26,117 nt of DNA from Silene noctiflora (lineage: Eukaryota > Streptophyta > Magnoliopsida > Caryophyllales > Caryophyllaceae), in NCBI GenBank assembly GCA_009801015.1, contig VHZZ01008262.1, forward strand, positions 7,299 through 33,415. Direction: 5' to 3'. Below, in pieces: positions 19,614-26,117 of the stretch; within the stretch, counting starts at the first letter, position 1; every line of letters starts with the position of its first letter. The notes under the pieces are model-generated. The model saw nothing but the letters and a program-made list of their open reading frames with translations, was not told the DNA's origin and made no database searches. The position numbers were made by a program, and so were the translations under genes.

Positions 19614-20425
19614 TGAGTATCTAAAGCTTTTATCCTTCTCCTTTACAAATAACACAGGTGCTCCTCAGGGTGATAAACTTGATCTATAACCGCCTTTATC
19701 CAACAGCTCCTCCAACTGCTTCTTCAGCTCCTCTAATTCCTCATGTCCCATTCAATACAGTGCTTTACAAATAGGCCCAGTCCTAGGTTTCAATTCAATA
19801 CTAAAATTTATCTCCCTCCTAGGTGGTAATCCCGGAATCTCATCTGGAAATACATCTTGAAAACCACGCACCACATCAATCTCTTTTCCGCCCTTCTCCT
19901 CAATGCGTGTGTCTTGCACATGACACAAGATCAACTGACCTCCCTTTATCAAGCAATATTTTAGGGTAATTGTTGATATAATTTTTATTTTAGGCTTTAC
20001 TACAAATCCCTTGTAAGACACTCTCACTTCGTTGGGTTCCCTTAAAGAAATTTTCTTTTGGTAGCAATCAATAAAGGCTCTATTTTTACCCAACCAATCC
20101 ATCGTTAATATGATATCAAAACCACCCAAAGGGAATTCAGTTAATCCAACGGAAAATAAAACCTCCACAGTCAAAATAAGTATGTTTTTATTTATCTTAT
20201 TACAACTTACTGACTCTCCTAAGGGTATTTCTATTTCATGTTTTATCTGGGCATAATTATTGAATTCAAGGGTTTGGGATGGTCACTATAAATAAAGTAA
20301 TGAGTAGCTTCCGAATCAAATAAAATATAAGTAGGTTTAAAGTTAACTAGAAAGGTACCCGAAATCACATGAGAATCTCTCACATTAGCTTTATTTCTCA
20401 TCATAAACAGCTTTCCACTAGACTT
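19614..20425 (-). pseudogene. Chromovirus aspartic protease and N-terminal RT
   Basis: Read leftwards, VISGTFLVNFKPTYILFDSE then ATHYFI is the retropepsin active site. The usual DSGA reads DSEA (codons within 20317-20306), so the conserved Gly is lost. After stops the frame from 20174 continues with FDIILTMDWLGKNRAFIDC (the usual DVILGMDWL), then FQDVFPDEIPGLPPRREINF and SIELKPRTGPICKALY. A stop at 19754-19752 is followed by MGHEELEELKKQLEELLDKG and SPSGAPVLFVKEKDKSFR, the start of RT. At 19613 element X interrupts, and RT resumes at 13796. The protease would process the Gag-Pol polyprotein. Confidence 0.9.
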
Positions 20426-20568
20426 GGCTCCTCCCTAAACTGTGCTTGTCGATGCCGCCCCAGTGTTGGTGCACTGGACTAGTTCCCTCCATTATTCTGC
20501 CTCTGGTACAACCCATTTCCATAACTATGATTATTGTTGAAGCGATTCTAATTTCCGAAGTTGTTGTT
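20426..20568 (-). pseudogene. Chromovirus gag C-terminal linker
   Basis: Sequence between the protease remnant and Cassandra. On the minus strand it is CAA-rich (poly-Gln-like, from GTTGTTGTTGTTGTTGT on the plus strand at 20561-20573) with stops. By position it is the Gag C-terminal tail, separated from the rest of gag by Cassandra. Confidence 0.6.
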
Positions 20569-20573
20569 GTTGT
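20569..20573. repeat. Target-site duplication GTTGT, left copy (Cassandra)
   Basis: GTTGT lies directly before the LTR start TGTAATACTCC and recurs at 21425-21429 directly after the final TGTTACA. The left copy sits in a GTT-repeat, but the position on both sides fits exactly. Confidence 0.9.
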
Positions 20574-20921
20574 TGTAATACTCCACTTAACCGAAGATGT
20601 TATTCAGGTGGAGTAACTCCTTGAAGTGGTCCATCGATAGGCTTAAACTCTTACTAGTTTTTTAAGGAATTGAAAGTACTACTCATATCAACAAATCACA
20701 CTTTTTTTCTGGTTATCCATGCGAAAGAACTCCACGGTTAAGCATGCTTGGCTGAGAGTAGTCTTAGGATGGATGACCTCCTATGAAGGTTCCCAGAACG
20801 TGCATGAGTGATGATAAAATATGTTGGAAAGGACCCGTGTTAATATGTGGGCCATGTACACAGTCTGGCGAGCTACTGTAAGTGACCGCTCCCGACCCTA
20901 GGTATGGGTCGGGGTGTTGCA
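20574..20921 (+). repeat. Cassandra left LTR
   Basis: Starts TGTAATACTCC and ends GGGGTGTTGCA, followed by two bases and the primer site. It aligns over its full length with 21076-21424. The last TTACA of the family reads TTGCA here. Confidence 0.93.
20726..20805 (+). promoter_or_regulatory. 5S rRNA-like Pol III promoter region in left Cassandra LTR
   Basis: AGAACTCCACGGTTAAGCAT then GCTTGGCTGAGAGTAGTC and TTAGGATGGATGACCTCCT follow the 3' half of plant 5S rRNA, including the box A (GTTAAGC.TGC) and box C (GGATGG.TGACCTCCT) positions. Box C has G to A changes relative to the right LTR. In Cassandra these boxes are thought to keep Pol III promoter function. This is not a real 5S gene, because the first part of 5S is absent or unrecognisable. 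Confidence 0.9.
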
Positions 20922-20923
20922 AA

Positions 20924-20935
20924 TGGTATCAGAGG
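20924..20935 (+). promoter_or_regulatory. Cassandra primer-binding site (tRNA-Met)
   Basis: TGGTATCAGAGG lies two bases after the left LTR. It matches the plant initiator tRNA-Met primer site except at the last base. Confidence 0.93.
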
Positions 20936-21064
20936 AACCCTGCGACAGTGGTGAGCCTGTGGTCAGGAGTACTTGGGTCACCCACTTAGTGGGGGGGAAT
21001 TCTAGGCTTGGCTAGTTGGCTGCGGTCAGATGCTGCGAGTCGCAACGAGGACGTTACGTTCTTC

Positions 21065-21075
21065 AAATGGAGGTG
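21065..21075 (+). promoter_or_regulatory. Cassandra polypurine tract
   Basis: AAATGGAGGTG directly precedes the right LTR. It is short and imperfect, as in other TRIMs. Confidence 0.7.
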
Positions 21076-21424
21076 TGTAATACTCTACTTAACCAAAGAC
21101 GTTATTCGACTGGGGTAACCCCTTAAAGAGGTCCATTGATAAACTTAAAATCTTACTAGTGCTTAAAGAGATTGAAAGTACTACTCATATCAACAAAGTG
21201 CAGTTTCTTTTCTTGTTATCCATGCGAAAGAACTCCACAGTTAAGCGTGTTTGGCTGAGAGTAGTCCTAGGATGGGTGACCTCCTGGGAATGTTCCCGGG
21301 ATGCGCATAAGTGAGGGAAAAATGTGTTGGAAAGGACCCGTGTTGATATGTGGGCCATGTACACAGTCCGGCGAGCTATTGTGAGTGACCGCTCTCGACT
21401 CTAGGTTTGAGTCGGGGTGTTACA
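21076..21424 (+). repeat. Cassandra right LTR
   Basis: Starts TGTAATACTCT and ends GGGGTGTTACA. It keeps the canonical CA end and a better 5S match than the left LTR. Confidence 0.93.
21229..21308 (+). promoter_or_regulatory. 5S rRNA-like Pol III promoter region in right Cassandra LTR
   Basis: AGAACTCCACAGTTAAGCGT, GTTTGGCTGAGAGTAGTCCT and AGGATGGGTGACCTCCTGGG match plant 5S rRNA very closely across box A, the intermediate element and box C. Confidence 0.92.
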
Positions 21425-21429
21425 GTTGT
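21425..21429. repeat. Target-site duplication GTTGT, right copy (Cassandra)
   Basis: Pairs with 20569-20573. Confidence 0.9.
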
Positions 21430-22453
21430 AGCTTTCTGGTTACACCACAGCCCTATGTAACGGTTAATTATATAACTAGGTGCCGGAGTAGGTATCCTCT
21501 CTAATTTCTATTCTGATATCCCCTATTACCATTACCATTCCTCGCAGTACATCTACATTCAAATGCCCTGTGACCATATTTGCCTCACCCGAAACGCCGC
21601 TGCTTGAACCGTGTGTCCGAATCACACCCTCCATTGTTGCGGTCAAAACTTCCTCCGTACCCTCATCCTCCAATAGAATAAGACTTGAACTGGTTAAAAT
21701 TCTGCTTCTTACTTCCCCTAGCTCCTTTACTCGCCGTCTCTGATTTTCTATTCTCTCCCTTCTCTTTCTTATATTCCTTTGGAATATTGAAAATCTACTA
21801 GCATGCCCAGCTCTTTTATAGACCTCTTTCACGTCAGTTGGCTCCCAAGCTGGTAGCCTCTTACAAATATCCATAGACAGTCCCTTCTGGAATCTTACTG
21901 CTAGAATTTGATCACTCAGCTTGAGATCTGAATACTACTCAGCTAGCTCAATGATTCTGTTATGGTAGTCCTCCAAGGTCATCTCCTTGGTCATTTTAAA
22001 CATGTCGAACTGTGACCTCATCTTGCTCTGAATATGCTCAGATACAAACTCATTCCTAAGCATAGTCTTGAAACCACTCCAGTGCACGTGAGTTTCATTG
22101 CTCTCCGTAAAGGCTTCTATGATCATCTCTTTGTTTCTACTCCATCACAAGCGCGTCTTCCCTTTGAGATAGAAAGTAGCTTGATCCACTTATAACTCCA
22201 CATGGCAGTTTAAAAATTCAAAGCTATTGTCAAACTCCCTACACCAATCTCCTATCAACGAAGGCTCACCTAGCCAATCATACTTGCTTGGCATATGACG
22301 AGAAATAGTAGTACTCATCATGGCCGCATCCACCACTGTCTTTTTAGGCTTATTCACATTCTTCAGAGCAGCTGTCAAAGCGCTATTCATCTCTAGCAGT
22401 CTCTCAATCTCCTCAGCGGACATGGTTGTAGGTGTGGATCTCTTTGGAGGCAT
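21430..22453 (-). pseudogene. Chromovirus gag (capsid and zinc knuckle)
   Basis: The start at 22453 reads MPPKRSTPTTMSAEEIERLL. The capsid region follows: MPSKYDWLGEPSLIGDWCRE, a stop near 22190, then DQATFYLKGKTRL, a TGA in place of the conserved Trp, and SRNKEMIIEAF. FVSEHIQSKMRSQFDMFKMT and MTLEDYHNRIIELAE are the usual retrotransposon capsid motifs (FL..F....A.F..L....M.V..Y...F..LA). The end has DICKRLPAWEPTDVKEVYKR. In a shifted frame GKYGHRAFEC (21581-21552) is the remnant of a CCHC zinc knuckle. Gag packages element RNA into particles. The C-terminus is cut off by Cassandra. Confidence 0.9.
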
Positions 22454-23198
22454 CTTGATTCTAATAAAAGTAAAGGAAAGAAAAAAAAAGCTTAAGCTAT
22501 CTGCTTATTCAAAAGTTTGGATGATAGGATATACGATAACGTTCCTGCGTACAAATAAAATAGCACTTCGTCAAGTTGGCATCTACTCGGCCAAGCCATG
22601 TCTAGCTCACACCCTATCTCATGCCATTCATGGCTCAATTGTCTTTTATATTGTTCGTTATGCCACTAATCATGTTGAAATTTTAAAAAAACTTTTAAAG
22701 CATACTTGTAATCATAGAAATCATATATTGGTTTAGGGGCAACACTTTCCTCGTATCACTAGACATGCTTTTTACTCACATATTCGACACAACAATTCAA
22801 GTAACTTACACATGCTATTAACATAATCATGTTAGTAATCCAAATCATAACACATCAATTATACCACACATTCATTCGTACTCCACATCATTCGGCCATC
22901 TCTCCTACACACCTCCTTCCATATTAATTTTCATACCGTATTTCATACCTGCAATTCCATCCATTCATCTCAAAATTCAAAAGAAATTTATAATATAGCA
23001 CATAACATCCAATATAATCAACCCAATCTCCTTAAGTCTCATCGTGGTCACCGGTTCAAAACTAAAAGGGCCATAGCTCGAATTAAAGACGTCTCTCTAA
23101 CCACGCTATGAGGACTCCTAATAGTTTCTATCGGGGGTTCATTTTAATAGACACGCCCTAGGTTCATTAAATTTTATTATTTTATGTCCTAGGATTGT
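22454..23198 (-). other. Chromovirus 5' untranslated leader
   Basis: No family-like coding is seen between the gag start and the primer-site remnant. The plus-strand open frame at 22320-22736 is mostly antisense to gag and has no recognisable motif. The sequence is AT-rich with no clear repeats. Confidence 0.6.
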
Positions 23199-23211
23199 TC
23201 GCTCTAACAAC
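23199..23211 (-). promoter_or_regulatory. Degenerate primer-binding site (tRNA-Met type)
   Basis: The minus strand just after the LTR reads AAGTGTTGTTAGAGCGAAC. The core TTGTTAGAGC resembles TTGGTATCAGAGC with three bases missing. Its position is as expected for the primer site. Confidence 0.5.
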
Positions 23212-23215
23212 ACTT

Positions 23216-23415
23216 TGTAACACCCCCATTTATTCAGAAGCCTTTAGCAAGATATTCCCACATAACTAGGACTATTACCATCTCAATTGCCTGAGATAGT
23301 GAATATAACAGACAAACAATACAAAGGTACTTTAAATAAAATAACATGAATAAAGTGTCTCAAGGACTTATTACAATTTCCTTAAATGAATAATTAAATG
23401 AGTAACTGAAGTTTA
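23216..23415 (-). repeat. 5' LTR of the minus-strand chromovirus, first 200 bases only
   Basis: TGTAACACCCCCATTTATTC starts a stretch that matches 9428-9605 closely (AGCCTTTAGCAAGA, ACAATACAAAGGTA, GTGTCTCAAGGACTT, AAATGAGTAACT) with an extra 35 bases or so near 23265. Homology ends abruptly at 23415, where another LTR begins. Confidence 0.9.
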
Positions 23416-24293
23416 TGATGCAGGAGCCAGAGGTTCACTCAACTACACAACAAACCACCAAGAGCCAGTCCTAACCAGTCAAGGGAATTGGCCTGAATCC
23501 TTAAGGCAACTGTCCAACCAAGGGATCCAACTTATTTTTCATCCATGATAAGGTCCTAAGCTGCAAAAAAGTCCAGGAAACGTTTTCCAAATAAGGTTCA
23601 GAAGGTCCTCTAATCAGTCTCAATAATCCGGGTACATTTTCAATGGAGTCAGCTGAATGATCTCATTTTATCAATGCTAAGTCTCCTTGATTTTGTATGA
23701 TTAGATCCTAGTTCCTAAATAAGGACATTGAGGGGTCATAGTAGTCCCTATCAAGCCAGGAAAAAAGCATCAAGAAAGCCAAACACAAGCCTCTAGAGAC
23801 CTGAATCGTCTTACCATTTTAGGAAAGAAACAAGGGTGATTTATTTTGATTTTTATGAACAATGTACCACCCTGTTTATGTCAGTTTTATCCGTCCTTAA
23901 TGGTATAATTTTCTATGGACTTTTAAGCCCTTAGATGTTAGGTTAAATCAAGGATAGATATCAGAAGTGTAAGCTCTATATAAATAGTCTTTTGTCCAAT
24001 GTAACAAACATATTTGAGAATGAAAAACCCTAGAGTTTAAATATTCTTTTACCCTATTAACTTATGCTTTGCTTAGTTAACATTCAACAACCTGTACTTT
24101 GCTTAGTTATTGGCTTGAGATAAGCTTAAACCCTTGTGCATTGCTTAGGTGATTGAGTTAAGCTCAAGATTCACTGTTCTTGAAGTTATTTGTGCTTTGC
24201 TTGATGCTTTAAGATCAGGGTTTTATCTTTGTTTCCTTGTTACTTTCGTGTATGTCATACAAAAATAACATTGACCCCTAAGTTGGTGTATCA
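23416..24293 (+). repeat. 5' LTR of the plus-strand gypsy element
   Basis: It starts TGATGCAGGAGCC and ends TTGGTGTATCA, near-inverted ends. A TATA box (CTATATAAATAG) lies at 23977-23987 in the middle. Downstream are four imperfect copies of TGCTTTGCTTAG (24066-24200). The start is fixed by the loss of homology with the host LTR and the end by the primer site. Confidence 0.82.
24066..24205 (+). repeat. Imperfect tandem repeat in LTR (TGCTTTGCTTAG units)
   Basis: ATGCTTTGCTTAGTTAAC, GTACTTTGCTTAGTTATT, GTGCATTGCTTAGGTGATT and GTGCTTTGCTTGATGC follow each other about 30-55 bases apart, with AAGCTTAAAC/AAGCTCAAGA between some copies. They lie after the TATA box and hence in the transcribed part of the LTR. 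Confidence 0.7.
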
Positions 24294-24296
24294 AAT

Positions 24297-24309
24297 TGGT
24301 CATCAGAGC
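24297..24309 (+). promoter_or_regulatory. Primer-binding site with one inserted base
   Basis: TGGTCATCAGAGC equals the tRNA-Met site TGGTATCAGAGC with an extra C after TGGT. It lies three bases after the LTR end. Confidence 0.8.
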
Positions 24310-24369
24310 TTAGGTTTGTGAGTTCAATTTTCCCTAAATACAAAAAAAAAATACAAAAAAAAAAAAACC

Positions 24370-25137
24370 ATGAGTATAGAGAGACTTTCTTGGATAGAAG
24401 TACAGATAGATAGGATTGTTGGTGTTGTTAATGTAGTAGTTGGAGTTGTGAATGAGTTGATGAATGGCCATCTTGGATTTGGAGGCAGAGACAGAGGTCA
24501 TTGGAGAGGAGTGATACCACCACCACGAAGAGGAAGACCACTTGATGACGAGGAGCCATTTGACTCATATGACAGCACAATGATCACGCTTTCTATCCCT
24601 AGGCACACTAACATGCATCTTAAGGTAGAAATCCCTGACTTTTCTGGTAGTTTAAAATCAGATGACCTGCTAGAATGGCCAACAGATGTTGAAAGAGTCT
24701 TTGAATATAGGAGTTATAATGATACCAAAGCTTGTAAGGTTGCTATCCTGAAGTTTAAGGGGTATGCATCATTGTGGTATGCAACTATGAAGAGTCTAAG
24801 GGATAGGGAAGGAAGGAACCCATTAAATCTTAGAATAAACTTAAAAAGAAGTTATTTTCTAAGTTTGTTGCCAAGGATATATTCAAGATCTATTTATCAA
24901 ACTGTCTAAAATAAGACAAATTGAACCGTCTGTTGAGGCTTATTTAAGGGACTTTGAGAAATTGACACTACAATGTGACATCAATGAGAAACTTGAGCAA
25001 AGAATTGCTAGGTTCTTGGAGGGTTTAAACTATAACATTGCAAAGCAAGTGAGGTTATAGCCACTGTGGTCTTTTGAGGATATTGATAACCTGTCCCTTA
25101 TAGTAGAGAAGTTAGGTAAGAAAGCACCAAAAACCTA
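24370..25137 (+). pseudogene. Ty3/gypsy gag, frameshifted
   Basis: The start ATG (24370) follows an A-rich leader (24342-24366). The first frame has an RG-rich segment (GFGGRDRGHWRG), then LKVEIPDFSGSLKSDDLLEW, VERVFEYRSYNDTKACKVAI and KFKGYASLWYATMKSLRDRE. These match the retrotransposon Gag capsid family (PF03732-like). A shift near 24835 moves to NKLKKKLFSKFVAKDIF, and another near 24885 to FIKLSKIRQIEPSVEAYLRD, FEKLTLQCDINEKLEQRIAR and FLEGLNYNIAKQVRL. A stop follows (25058-25060), then PLWSFEDIDNLSLIVEKLGK. It would form the particle shell. The zinc knuckle and pol are missing because of the LTR at 25139. Confidence 0.9.
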
Positions 25138-25138
25138 C

Positions 25139-25441
25139 TGTAATACACCGTGTTTTATGACCTTTGAGTACTCTGTCGAGTAGGTAAGAATCAGAGTATA
25201 AAAGTGTTCCGCTCGATGAGTACTCAACCGAGTTAAGCCAACTCGATCGAGTAGGCGCTACTTAATCGAGTACGTTAGTTACTCGACCGAGTAGCTTCGA
25301 GTTACGGGTTTTACCCGGTTTGATTTAAAGTAAAAGGGGAAAAGTCATTTTATAATATCAACGCACCTTTTCATATCATTTTTACTTTTACGATACAAAC
25401 TTTCACATCGTTCAACAAAACTAGATCCACTCTCCCTTTTT
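25139..25441 (+). repeat. LTR fragment with TACTCGACCGAGTA-type palindromes
   Basis: TGTAATACACCGTG starts an LTR-like segment interrupted at 25442. At least five variants of TACTCG(N4)CGAGTA lie between 25166 and 25302, for example GTTACTCGACCGAGTAG at 25286-25302. The left LTR of the chromovirus at 16272 carries the same motif, followed by a similar GGGTTTTACCCGGTTTGATT-like stretch, so the two LTRs are probably related. Confidence 0.7.
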
Positions 25442-26117
25442 TGTAACACCCGTAAATAGCCGATTTCATATTTTAAACAATTTTAATAATTAAATTAGAC
25501 TAAGTGCAATTTTAAATACTTTTTTTGTAAAATATGAATTTTTATAGTGTAATATTGATATTAATAATATTATGGTCCGTGTTAAATGTATAGTAGCATT
25601 TAGACGTAAAACAAGTGAATCCCGACTCATTTGAATCGATTTGGGCCTAAATTGGTTTAAGCCCCATAAAACCTCTCTTTTTCCACCTACTCCTCTCATA
25701 AACCCCCTTCAACCTTTGTTTTCTCAGCTTACAACCACTTATCGACAAACACCATTTTCATAAATTCCCTCAAAGTTTAAGACACTCATAAATCCTTCGT
25801 TCCTCAACCGTTTCCTTTGATTTTTGCACCGTTCTCTTCCTTTCCTCATCGTCCTTCTTAGGGAAGATTTGGACGACCCAAAGGCCGACTCATACAAAGT
25901 AGAGGACTTGCAAGAAGACTAGGAAGCTAAAGGTAATGGTGAAGGGTAACTCGACTCTACATCATTTCTATGTTTGTACATGTATGTTTGTAGTATTAAG
26001 ATGTTTAAGTTGGTAAAGTTTTATGCTTTGTGATGTTTCAAGCTTATGTATGGTTTCATATGTTAAGTTCTTGTGAATTATGGATGGTTATATGTGTTGA
26101 TGGTTAAATTGTGTTAA
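25442..26117 (+). repeat. Further gypsy-type LTR, running off the window
   Basis: TGTAACACCCGTAAATAGCC is a typical chromovirus LTR start and begins right after a T-run. The remaining sequence is pyrimidine-rich around 25660-25860, then GGGAAGATTTGGACGACCCA and AAGGTAATGGTGAAGGGTAA, resembling the transcribed part of such LTRs. No coding sequence was recognised. The end is not in the window. Confidence 0.6.

Larger units (their letters stand above)
20574..21424 (+). mobile_element. Cassandra TRIM retrotransposon, complete
   Basis: An 851-bp element made of two LTRs (348 and 349 bp) around a 154-bp noncoding interior, flanked by 5-bp GTTGT repeats. The interior opens AA then a tRNA-Met primer site (TGGTATCAGAGG, 20924-20935) and ends with a purine-rich AAATGGAGGTG (21065-21075) before the second LTR. 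Both LTRs carry sequence recognisable as plant 5S rRNA, which defines Cassandra among TRIMs. It encodes no protein and would depend on enzymes of other LTR elements. It lies antisense within the minus-strand chromovirus, between gag and protease. The LTRs differ at dozens of sites, mostly transitions, so the insertion is old. Confidence 0.95.
9428..23415 (-). mobile_element. Ty3/gypsy chromovirus (Tekay/Del-like) with nested insertions
   Basis: Read right to left: partial 5' LTR (23415-23216), primer-site remnant, gag, protease, RT, RNase H, integrase, chromodomain, polypurine tract and 3' LTR (11083-9428). Domain order and the C-terminal chromodomain place it among plant chromoviruses. Three insertions interrupt it: element X in RT, Cassandra between gag and protease, and a plus-strand gypsy element in the 5' LTR. 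The rest of the 5' LTR lies outside the window, so no target duplication can be tested. All domains carry inactivating changes. By eye the two LTR ends differ at many positions over 200 bases and by an indel of about 35 bases, so the insertion is old. Confidence 0.9.
23416..25138 (+). mobile_element. Ty3/gypsy element, 5' LTR and partial gag
   Basis: A plus-strand element inserted into the chromovirus 5' LTR. It has an 878-bp LTR, a primer-site-like sequence, an A-rich leader and a broken gag. It is cut at 25139 by a further LTR start (TGTAATACACC). The rest is outside the window or lost. The LTR ends TGATGCA and TGTATCA differ from the TGTAACACC type of the other elements, so this is a different family. 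Confidence 0.85.

Noticed and set aside
20726..20805. A functional 5S rRNA gene
   Set aside because: Only the 3' half with the promoter boxes is recognisable, it lies inside an LTR, and the same sequence recurs in the partner LTR. This is Cassandra, not a 5S locus.
22320..22736. Open frame of 138 codons on the plus strand
   Set aside because: Its first part is antisense to gag and the rest covers the leader. No motif or start context supports it.
24342..24366. Poly-A runs before the gag start as a retroposed gene tail
   Set aside because: They lie between the primer site and the gag ATG of an LTR element, so they are part of its leader.
1..26117. CRISPR array, bacterial operon or phage region
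   Set aside because: No regular repeat-spacer structure or bacterial gene layout is present, and all recognised coding remnants are plant retroelements.

Overview
This window looks like plant nuclear DNA, most likely intergenic or pericentromeric heterochromatin from a flowering plant with a repeat-rich genome. I found no intact host gene, tRNA gene, operon or bacterial feature. Almost all of the sequence can be assigned to transposable elements inserted into one another. Families recognised from coding remnants and structural marks are chromodomain Ty3/gypsy elements (Tekay/Del-like chromoviruses), a second kind of Ty3/gypsy element seen only as gag, SIRE/Maximus-type Copia LTRs, an Athila-like gag leader with a degenerate tRNA-Asp primer site, an L1-type plant LINE and a complete Cassandra TRIM carrying 5S rRNA sequence. 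Two unresolved bases (3619, 10676) suggest a draft or clone-derived assembly.

Left block (1-9427). A gypsy LTR edge with a (TAT)n tract (1-327) abuts a plus-strand SIRE-type LTR (328-1765). Next comes a minus-strand Athila-like leader (1766-2691) and probably part of its LTR (2692-2910, perhaps continuing at 8583-9427). Between these lies a decayed LINE (about 2911-8582). Its ORF2 is split twice by solo LTRs: a minus-strand SIRE-type LTR (3351-4734, TSD CAGTG) and a gypsy-type LTR (4897-6622, near-TSD ACTAT/ACTGT). Removing both restores the LINE reading order.

Right block (9428-26117). The backbone is a minus-strand chromovirus: 3' LTR 9428-11083, polypurine tract, integrase plus chromodomain, RNase H, RT, protease, gag, primer site, then the start of the 5' LTR at 23216. 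It carries several insertions. An element X of about 2.5 kb (ends 13797 and 19608, TSD ATACA) splits the RT gene. Element X itself contains a rearranged plus-strand chromovirus (16272-19526, TSD CATAC). Cassandra (20574-21424, TSD GTTGT) splits gag from protease. A plus-strand gypsy element starts at 23416 inside the 5' LTR, is cut at 25139 by an LTR rich in TACTCGACCGAGTA palindromes, and that is cut at 25442 by another LTR running off the window.

Nothing here appears able to move by itself. Reading frames carry stops and frameshifts, and catalytic positions are changed in protease, RT, RNase H and integrase. The main value of the window is its readable insertion stratigraphy, the Cassandra copy with 5S-derived LTRs, the unclassified element X and some repeated LTR motifs.
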